Shown piece by piece: positions 58,321 through 64,000 of a DNA stretch of 64,000 nt; the first letter of the stretch is position 1, and every line of letters begins with the position of its first letter. This DNA comes from Phycisphaerales bacterium (GTDB lineage Bacteria; Planctomycetota; Phycisphaerae; Phycisphaerales; UBA1924), in contig JAJDDC010000070.1 of NCBI GenBank assembly GCA_029260515.1, positions 1 through 64,000 of the forward strand, given 5' to 3'. The translations under genes and the position numbers were made by a program. The notes under the pieces are model-generated. The model had not been told where the DNA came from and searched no databases. It saw only the letters and a list, made by a program, of their open reading frames with translations.

Positions 58321-58350
58321 CCCGGGGCGTCGATCTCCCGACGCCCCGGG
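58321..58350 (-). terminator. Strong hairpin after the major capsid gene
   Basis: A perfect 12-bp stem (CCCGGGGCGTCG at 58321-58332 with 58339-58350), loop ATCTCC, is followed on the minus strand by TTTGAGAGTT. It lies 51 bp after the capsid gene stop and could set the capsid/minor-gene ratio by partial termination. Confidence 0.65.
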
Positions 58351-58401
58351 CACGCAAGGTCCCCCCGAACCCGGCGCCAACGACTCCGCTTCAGGTCGGC
58401 G

Positions 58402-59577
58402 TCAGATCGCCAGCCCCGAGATCACGCCGTGCGCGTTCTCGTTCTTGAACTCCATCGTGTACTCCCCGATCACCTGCCCGCGGAACGAGTCCCCGTCCGC
58501 CGCCAGCGGCTTGAAGTGGAAGCTCCGCCCCTGCAGGGGCATCACCTGGATCCGCGACGAATCCAGCAGCAGCAGCGAGTCCGACGGCGCCCACCGGCTC
58601 AGCACGACCCGGCACACCCCGAAGTCGCTCTCGTACACCCCGATCATGTCGCGGTAGGCCTCGTCCTCGGGCAGGTACGCCCGCGCCGCCGACGCGAACG
58701 CGTTGATCCGACGCTTCTGCGCCCCGCCCACAACGATCGTGTCCACGCCCCCCGACGACTGGTCCCAGATCGACTTCAGGGCCGCGTTGAGCACCGCCTC
58801 GTTCAGCTCGTCCCCGCCCCCACCGTCCCCGTCCGGGATCTCGCCCACACCCGGCTCGAAAAGATTCGTCGTGATCGAGTGGATGATCCCGTTCATCGAG
58901 CGGCGGACGCTCGACGTCCCCTGCGGGTCCGACGCGGGCGCGACGCCGTTGATCACGCAGTTCTCGAGATCTCGCAGCAGCTCGCGCATCCGCTCCTGCT
59001 TCTGGTAGTCCACCTCGTCCTCGATCCCGTACGCGCGGCTCGCCTGCATCGAGCCCGACACGTCCAGCGTCGAGGTAAAAATCTGCGTGAAGTTGCTCTT
59101 GCGTACGCGTCCCGTGAACCGTGCCTCGGGCGCCGCGTCGCCCTCGAGCGCCGCGTTGCCCAGGATCGTCAGCACCATCTCGTCGCCCAGCGTCGCCGCG
59201 CTCGTCCCGCCGTACCCACGTGCCACGACGATCGTGTCCGTGCCCGTGTCCACCGTCGTGACAAGCATCACCTCGCCCGAACCGCCGGGGCGGACCAGGT
59301 CACCGACCTGGAAAATCGAGATGTCCAGCACCGTGATGGCGACGGCCGCCTCCGGGCTGGGCGTGAACGACGCCTGATCGATCGCCGTCACGTTCGCCAG
59401 CAGCGTGTCCTCGATCCACTCGTGTATCGTCGAGAACGCAGCCCGCTTCGGATCGCCCAGGTGATCCAGCAGCGGCGTCTCGTGCGGGCTCACGATCCCG
59501 ATCACGTCCGACACGTCCTCGACGAGCTCGGGCAGCCCGGCCCCCGCCCCGTACGTCGCCTTGCCTGTAAACGCCAT
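58402..59577 (-). CDS. Major capsid protein (SU10/DUF5309-like, HK97 fold)
   Basis: This 391-aa protein starts at ATG 59577 with Shine-Dalgarno GGGGAGGAG. The beginning GKATYGAGAGLPELVEDVSD, VIGIVSPHETPLLDHLGDPK and EWIEDTLLANVTAIDQASF, the beta insertion with VGDLVRPGGSGEVMLVTTVD, then NFTQIFTSTLDVSGSMQASR and YGIEDEVDYQKQERMRELLR, DLENCVINGVAP, and the P-domain-like GGVDTIVVGGAQKRRINAFA are all characteristic of SU10-type (DUF5309) capsid proteins. It would form the icosahedral shell. Gene order portal-scaffold-capsid supports it. The capsid gene is intact and keeps coding bias. Confidence 0.88.
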   Translation of the reverse strand: MAFTGKATYGAGAGLPELVEDVSDVIGIVSPHETPLLDHLGDPKRAAFSTIHEWIEDTLLANVTAIDQASFTPSPEAAVAITVLDISIFQVGDLVRPGGSGEVMLVTTVDTGTDTIVVARGYGGTSAATLGDEMVLTILGNAALEGDAAPEARFTGRVRKSNFTQIFTSTLDVSGSMQASRAYGIEDEVDYQKQERMRELLRDLENCVINGVAPASDPQGTSSVRRSMNGIIHSITTNLFEPGVGEIPDGDGGGGDELNEAVLNAALKSIWDQSSGGVDTIVVGGAQKRRINAFASAARAYLPEDEAYRDMIGVYESDFGVCRVVLSRWAPSDSLLLLDSSRIQVMPLQGRSFHFKPLAADGDSFRGQVIGEYTMEFKNENAHGVISGLAI

Positions 59578-59628
59578 CCCGTCTCCTCCCCTTCAGGTAG
59601 TCCTTCGCGCCCCCTCGGCGCGTCCGTC

Positions 59629-59674
59629 GCCTTCCTCCCTCTCCCCCCCGGGGAGAGGGCCGGGGTGAGAGGAT
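59629..59674. repeat. Dispersed repeat, family D (LTPALSPGGRG type), copy 1
   Basis: CCTTCCTCCCTCTCCCCCCC and GGGGAGAGGGCCGGGGTGAG form a palindromic element in the 170-bp gap between the capsid and scaffold genes. A closely matching copy is inside the portal gene. Translated on the minus strand it reads LTPALSPGGRGRKA. Confidence 0.75.
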
Positions 59675-59747
59675 CTGTCAAATCCCCGCACACCCGCTCC
59701 ACTTCGACCCAACCCGCCGACGTCACGATCTCACGACCCGCCGCCCC

Positions 59748-60278
59748 TCAGCACACCCCACGCCGACGCCGGAGGTACTGCAGCAGCGCCCGCCGATCCC
59801 CGCTCGCCCGCGCGTCGGCGGCCAGCTCCTGCAGCAACTCGCGCCCGCCGTCCCCGCCGGTCTCGCCAGCGGGGCTCAGCGCCGTCGCCGCACGCGCCCG
59901 CGTCCCGTACGTGCCCCCGGCCCCGAACAGGTATGGCTTGCGACGCTTCAGGTCCTCGATCGCCAACGCCACATCGGGCTCGTCCATGGCCCCGACCGCG
60001 GCCTCCGTCAGCAGGCGCGCCGTCTCGATGTCGATCGTCTCCGCATCGCGTAACCTGCGTTCTATTTCCTGGCGACGCTCGCCGGCGTCGAACGCCTCGT
60101 GCGCCGCCGCAAGCTCACCCTCCAGCTCCGCGACACGCGCCTCCAGCGCCGCGATCTTCTCCTCGCCGTCCTCGTCCCCCGCACGCGCCCGTTCGAGCAG
60201 CTCCTCGCTCAGCGGCGGCCCCTCCACCGCCACCTCGACGCTCCCGCCGGCCTGCTGATTGTCACCACCAAACTTCAT
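59748..60278 (-). CDS. Scaffold-like capsid assembly protein
   Basis: This 176-aa protein starts at ATG 60278 with Shine-Dalgarno AAAGGAG. It is acidic, helical and coiled-coil rich (EEKIAALEARVAELEGELAA, GERRQEIERRLRDAETID) with a basic C-terminus (LLQYLRRRRGVC). Size, composition and position between portal and major capsid genes match phage scaffolding proteins, which are excluded from the mature head; the basic tail would dock onto the capsid protein. No protease domain is seen. Confidence 0.72.
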   Translation of the reverse strand: MKFGGDNQQAGGSVEVAVEGPPLSEELLERARAGDEDGEEKIAALEARVAELEGELAAAHEAFDAGERRQEIERRLRDAETIDIETARLLTEAAVGAMDEPDVALAIEDLKRRKPYLFGAGGTYGTRARAATALSPAGETGGDGGRELLQELAADARASGDRRALLQYLRRRRGVC

Positions 60279-60337
60279 CGCTCGCTCCTTTCGATTGTGT
60301 CACCGCCCGAGCGACGCCCGCGCGCCCGACCACCCGT

Positions 60338-61855
60338 TCACCTGATCACCGGGTCTGTCGCCTCGTACCCCAGCTCGCCCAGCACACGCTCCTCGGGCAC
60401 ACCCAGCTCCACCTTTGCCGCCGCCGCGGCGACCTCCTCGCGCTCGTCGCTCGGCAGCGGGCTCGCCCACACCACGCGAACCCCTCGCTCCGACTCGCGC
60501 GTCCGCACCACCCCGGCCGCGTCCAGCGCCTCGAGCACGACCCGGCTCGCCTCCGCGATCCCCCGCCCGTACGTCACGCGCTTCCGATCCGTCTTGGCCA
60601 GCAGCCCCAGCAGCGTCACCCGCAGCGCGTTCTCGCTCGACAGGTTCCCGATCCGTGCCCGCAGCACGCCGCTCGCCAGCGGGGGCACGCCGCTGACCTT
60701 GTCCATCGCCTCGCGGATCTCGCGCACGTGCGACTCCTCGCTCGGGCTCGCGGCGTCCCCGCCGAACGACTCGATCGACGCCTCCATGTTGTCCGTCTGC
60801 CACAGCGCGCCCGGTCCGACCGGGACCCGGTCGAACCCCTCGATCCCCTTGGCCAGGAACATCCGGAAGCTTTGCATCGTCACGCGGCTGGCCCGATCGC
60901 TCAGCCGCGTGTTCAGCTCGTCCTGCAGCGGGATCAGCGACTCAACCTCGCCCAGACCCGAGTATTTCAGCGGCTGGCTCATGTTCTGGATGTGCGCGAT
61001 CGGAAGTGTCTCGGGCAATAGCACGCTGCGCGTCTCATCGACGAGCACCTCGTCCTCGTACGCCTGGCGCACCCCGCGACCGATCACCTCGACGACGTCC
61101 ACCCGCCGCGTCTCTCGTTCGGACCGCTCTCGCCTGCCCGAACGCCCGAACAGCCGCGCCTTCCTCCCTCTCCCCTCGGGGGAGGGGGCCGGGGTGAGGG
61201 GCTGCTCTCTCTCCTCTCCCTCCACCTGCACGACATACACGTCCAGCTCCCGATAGTCCGTCCGCGACACGATCCCGATCCCGCGCGTCGCGTCGATCGG
61301 CTCGATCCGGATCGCCCGCGCCGCCACGCTCTCGGGATCGCGTGTCCCGCCCGACAGCAGCGCGTCCTCGTCCAGGCGGACGTGAAGGTCCACGTGCCCG
61401 TACACGTGCCCGAGCGTCGCGACGTCCTGCAAGAGCGCGATCCCACCCGACGCCTCCCACACAGCCTCGAGCGCGCCCTCGACGCGGGCCCGTGTGTCGG
61501 CGTCCGCCGCCGTGCTCAGCACCCGGATCGGCTTGCCGAACAGAAAATCCACCATCGTCTGCACGCGCCACGCGATATCGTTCTCGATGACGACCTCGCG
61601 CCGACCCGCGGCACGATCATCGAGCGCCGAGTCACGCCGCCCCGTCACCCGCGTCGGCAGCCCCGCCTCCTGTGCCAGGCGGTACCACCCGCGCACCGAG
61701 GCGTCGCCCAGCCCCACCGGCTCGAGCGGGTTCCGGTAGTACGCCCACAGCTTCTCGAGCGTGGGCCGCACCCTCCCCCGGTGTTCGTCGATCGCCCGCC
61801 GCAGCGACGCCTCGTCGAACCCGATCCCGGAAAACGCGTCGAGCCGGTAGGACAT
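60338..61855 (-). CDS. Phage portal protein (SPP1 Gp6-like) with in-frame repeat insertion
   Basis: This 505-aa protein starts at ATG 61855 (SYRLDAFSGIGFDEASLR), with Shine-Dalgarno GGAGGGGGA; ATG 61909 is less likely. Portal features of the SPP1 Gp6 type are LEKLWAYYRNPLEPVG, REVVIENDIAWRVQTMVDFL, FGKPIRVLS, GHVYGHVDLHVRLDEDALL, SLIPLQDELNTRLSDRASRV and SGVPPLASGVLRARIGNLSS. It forms the dodecameric DNA-entry ring of tailed phage heads. Residues about 218-233 (PLTPAPSPEGRGRKAR) are encoded by a dispersed palindromic repeat inserted in frame in a variable loop, and the gene remains open. No terminase gene precedes it. Confidence 0.88.
   Translation of the reverse strand: MSYRLDAFSGIGFDEASLRRAIDEHRGRVRPTLEKLWAYYRNPLEPVGLGDASVRGWYRLAQEAGLPTRVTGRRDSALDDRAAGRREVVIENDIAWRVQTMVDFLFGKPIRVLSTAADADTRARVEGALEAVWEASGGIALLQDVATLGHVYGHVDLHVRLDEDALLSGGTRDPESVAARAIRIEPIDATRGIGIVSRTDYRELDVYVVQVEGEEREQPLTPAPSPEGRGRKARLFGRSGRRERSERETRRVDVVEVIGRGVRQAYEDEVLVDETRSVLLPETLPIAHIQNMSQPLKYSGLGEVESLIPLQDELNTRLSDRASRVTMQSFRMFLAKGIEGFDRVPVGPGALWQTDNMEASIESFGGDAASPSEESHVREIREAMDKVSGVPPLASGVLRARIGNLSSENALRVTLLGLLAKTDRKRVTYGRGIAEASRVVLEALDAAGVVRTRESERGVRVVWASPLPSDEREEVAAAAAKVELGVPEERVLGELGYEATDPVIR
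61157..61203. repeat. Dispersed repeat, family D, copy 2 (inside portal gene)
   Basis: It shares CGCCTTCCTCCCTCTCCCC and GGGCCGGGGTGAG with the 59629-59674 copy. It sits in frame within the portal coding sequence, replacing or extending a surface loop. Confidence 0.8.
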
Positions 61856-62101
61856 GGGCTCCCCCTCCACTTCCCCGCGCCGGTCCGTGTGTGGCCCCGG
61901 CGCATCCAACTGCCTTCGCCCCGCCGCAAATATCCGCGGCCCTCACCCCAGGCCCCGACGGTCGCCCACGCGCGCACAACAACGCTCCCGCGCCCCCGCC
62001 GACGCGCGCAACCCCAGTCCCCGCAACCCACAAAAAAATCCCGGCATTCGCCGAGATCATCAGTCCTGCCCGTTCACATTGTGCGCGCCGACCGCGCCCC
62101 G

Positions 62102-62368
62102 TTACGCCGCCCCCGCGTCCTCGAGCACGTCAACGTGCGAGTACCGGTCCAGGTTCACGTACGCCAGCTCGCCGTCGTCCTTGCGCAGCTCGACCCGGTC
62201 AATCCACAGCTTCTTGTCCTTGCTGTGCGCGTACCACGACCCGGTCTTCTGCTGGCCCACCCGCAGCACGACCCCCTCGACCGACGTCCCCATCGACCCG
62301 CTCAGGCGGGGCACCTGCTGCGTCACCCGCACACGCGACCCCACCCGGATGTCTGGAAGTCTGTCCAT
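62102..62368 (-). CDS. Small hypothetical protein with SH3-like beta region
   Basis: This 88-aa protein starts at ATG 62368. It has IRVGSRVRVTQQVPRLSG, MGTSVEGVVLRVGQQKTGSW and LWIDRVELRKDDGELAYVNL, a pattern of small beta barrels of the KOW/SH3 kind. No signal peptide is present. It is upstream of the portal gene but separated by 246 bp and looks like a cellular planctomycete protein rather than a terminase subunit. Function unknown. Confidence 0.65.
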   Translation of the reverse strand: MDRLPDIRVGSRVRVTQQVPRLSGSMGTSVEGVVLRVGQQKTGSWYAHSKDKKLWIDRVELRKDDGELAYVNLDRYSHVDVLEDAGAA

Positions 62369-62531
62369 CGGAACACTTTACCCCCCCGCCACGCGCCCGG
62401 CCCGCCCCCGCCGCGGGACTTCGTGCAACACACGCGAATTTCGATACGGGGCCGCCCACGCCGCCAGATATGCTGGACCGGACGCCGCATGCGCCCGGGG
62501 GGGCGCGGCGACGTGCTCGGAGACGCTCAAG

Positions 62532-64000
62532 ATGGCGCCACCCGCTCTCGCCGTGCCGTTCGTCCTCGTATTCGCCGTGCTCCAACCCACGCCGGGCCCC
62601 GCCGCGCCGCCCGCCGCGCCGATCGCCCGCCCGGTCTTCACCGACGTCAGCGCCCAGGCCGGGCTGGACGTCTGGCACACGCTGCCCGCACCCCAGCCGA
62701 TCGCATGGCCGTACCTGGGCGGCGGCGCCGTCGGCGATTTCGACAACGACGGCTGGCAGGACTTCCTCTTCCTCGCCGGGGGCGGCGCACCCGACCGCCT
62801 GTTCATCAACAACGCCGACGGCACGTTCACCGACCAGGCCCCGGCGTGGAACATCGCCGACGAGCACCTCGGCGTCGGCGCCGTCGCCGCCGATTTCAAC
62901 AACGACGGCTACCTCGACGTCTACGTCACCAGCCTCGGCGCCCCCGGCTCGCCGGGCCAGATCGGTTCTCATCGCCTCTACATCAACAACGGGCCGGACC
63001 CTACCGGCCAGCACTCGTTCACCGACGCCGCCGCCGCCGCCGGCGTCAACCTCACCGGCCGCACGATCCCCGATGGGTTCAGCGCCGCGGCCGGCGACTA
63101 CGACCTCGACGGCGATCTCGACCTCGCCGTCGCCGGCTGGTACCGCCCCGTCGCGGGCAACGCCCTGTTCCGAAACGACGGGACCGATCCGAGCGGCATC
63201 CCGTTGTTCACAAACGTCACCGCGATCCTCCCCGCCGACATGCTCAACACCCGCGGCTTCTCCCCCTCGTTCGTCGATACCGACGACGACTGGTACCCCG
63301 AGCTCCTCTGGGTCTCCGACTACTCAACCTCCAAATACTTCGTGAACAACACCGACGGCACGTTCTCCGAGCAGACCGCCGCCGCCGGTGTCGGGCTCGA
63401 CCAGTGGGGCATGGGCAACACCCAGGGCGACTTCGACAACGACGGGCGCCTCGACTGGTACGTGACGTCCATCTACGACATCGCCAACCTCACACTCTCG
63501 AGCGGCAACAAGCTCTACATGAACCTCGGCGCCCACACGTTCCTCGAGCGCGCCGCCGCGGCCGGCGCCGACGACGGCGGCTGGGGCTGGGGCGTCGTCG
63601 CCGTCGATCTCGACAACGACACCGACCTCGACATCGCCCAGACCAACGGCTGGCCCGATCCCGGGTTCGTCGCCGATCCCTCCAAAGTCTTCCTCAACGA
63701 CGGCGACGCAAACTTCACCGAGTCCGCCGCCGCCACCGGCTTCGTGCACACCGCCGAGGGCAGGGGGCTCGCCCGCATCGACTACGACAACGACGGCGAC
63801 CAGGACATCATCATCATCTCACGAAACTCCAGGATCACGCTCTTCCGCAACGACCAGCGGCGCGCCGCCGCCAACTGGCTCCGCGTCTTCATCGACACTT
63901 CGACCCGCCCGGACCTCGCGCCCCACGGCGTCGGCGCCCGCGTCCGCGCCGTCACTCCAACACTTACCCAGCACCGCTACGTCGATGTCGCCGGGCACTT
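62532..64000 (+). CDS. Secreted FG-GAP/VCBS-repeat protein (3' end outside window)
   Basis: From ATG 62532 the frame is open to the right edge (about 489 residues). A signal peptide (LAVPFVLVFAVLQPTPGPA) leads to FTDVSAQAGLDVWHTLP and at least six FG-GAP calcium-binding repeats with DxDxDG-like loops: GDFDNDGWQDF, ADFNNDGYLDV, GDYDLDGDLDL, GDFDNDGRLDW, VDLDNDTDLDI and IDYDNDGDQDI. The last visible part (NWLRVFIDTSTRPDLAPHGV and GARVRAVT) begins an ASPIC/UnbV domain, so the intact protein probably ends in that domain. Such proteins are secreted beta-propellers common in planctomycetes, of unknown binding function. The start could lie slightly upstream. Confidence 0.88.
   Translation, partial: MAPPALAVPFVLVFAVLQPTPGPAAPPAAPIARPVFTDVSAQAGLDVWHTLPAPQPIAWPYLGGGAVGDFDNDGWQDFLFLAGGGAPDRLFINNADGTFTDQAPAWNIADEHLGVGAVAADFNNDGYLDVYVTSLGAPGSPGQIGSHRLYINNGPDPTGQHSFTDAAAAAGVNLTGRTIPDGFSAAAGDYDLDGDLDLAVAGWYRPVAGNALFRNDGTDPSGIPLFTNVTAILPADMLNTRGFSPSFVDTDDDWYPELLWVSDYSTSKYFVNNTDGTFSEQTAAAGVGLDQWGMGNTQGDFDNDGRLDWYVTSIYDIANLTLSSGNKLYMNLGAHTFLERAAAAGADDGGWGWGVVAVDLDNDTDLDIAQTNGWPDPGFVADPSKVFLNDGDANFTESAAATGFVHTAEGRGLARIDYDNDGDQDIIIISRNSRITLFRNDQRRAAANWLRVFIDTSTRPDLAPHGVGARVRAVTPTLTQHRYVDVAGH

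Noticed and set aside
62102-62368. Small terminase subunit upstream of the portal gene
   Set aside because: The 88-aa protein is a beta-barrel-like sequence without a helix-turn-helix and is separated by 246 bp from the portal gene.
1-64000. CRISPR arrays, insertion sequences, tRNA or rRNA genes
   Set aside because: No regularly spaced direct repeats, transposase motifs, tRNA T-arm signatures or rRNA-like segments were seen on reading.

Overview
The window is high-GC bacterial DNA with very dense, largely co-directional genes that often overlap by 1-4 bases. Several traits point to a planctomycete, most likely of the Phycisphaerae: a BatA/VWA/large coiled-coil/squalene-cyclase-like surface cluster, repeated C-terminal zinc ribbons of the form CxxCGYDL-TGLDxCPECG, a dockerin-like C-terminus on a secreted protein, FG-GAP secreted proteins, a PPi-type phosphofructokinase, and a dcw-type murE-murF-mraY block whose MurE has the meso-DAP motif DNPR. 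This assignment is inference from gene content; no rRNA or tRNA gene is seen.

Layout. 1-9.5 kb (+): the end of a BatA-like protein, a VWA/glutamine-amidotransferase-like membrane protein, a 1219-aa coiled-coil membrane protein, a poly-Q secreted protein, a squalene-cyclase-repeat protein and a beta-rich secreted protein. 9.5-15 kb (-): murE-murF-mraY and queA. 15-20 kb: an unrecognised 150-aa ORF, a SpoIID-like lipoprotein, a small lipoprotein, dprA and lexA, closed by a strong intrinsic terminator. 20-26 kb: a secreted metzincin-like protein lacking its catalytic Glu, a membrane PIN/TRAM nuclease-like protein, three tandem zinc-ribbon membrane paralogues, a 0.65-kb intergenic region full of palindromic repeats, and a small SEC-C gene with three +1 frameshifts. 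26-30 kb: a fatty-acid desaturase, dnaX with a programmed-frameshift signature, ebfC and a Nudix-like gene. 30-37.7 kb (-): a tightly coupled surface-polysaccharide operon (glycosyltransferase, Wzm, Wzt, a sulfotransferase-glycosyltransferase-methyltransferase fusion, glycosyltransferase, zinc-finger protein, 37-aa membrane peptide). 37.8-45.6 kb: an MsbA-like exporter, CCA-adding enzyme, an O-methyltransferase/thioredoxin-lipoprotein/AhpD-like operon, two small secreted proteins and ribBA. 45.8-49.4 kb: four tandem DUF1579-type paralogues, a YciI-like protein and a GNAT. 49.4-55.7 kb: pfk and two secreted amidohydrolase-family genes containing three amidohydrolase-like domains, only one of which keeps the HxH metal ligands. 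55.8-61.9 kb (-): a compact capsid module (SPP1-type portal, scaffold-like protein, SU10/DUF5309-type major capsid protein, several small virion-like proteins) with no terminase, integrase or tail genes visible. 62-64 kb: a small conserved-looking protein and a truncated FG-GAP protein.

The most notable observations are the dnaX A7 slip site and the missing zinc module in DnaX, the SEC-C gene broken three times by the same CTT-to-CTTT change, the three-domain sulfotransferase/GT/methyltransferase protein, the terminase-less capsid locus whose portal gene carries an in-frame copy of a dispersed repeat, several palindromic repeat families, and a recurrent TA-box 5-9 nt upstream of start codons that lack a Shine-Dalgarno sequence, suggesting leaderless transcripts.
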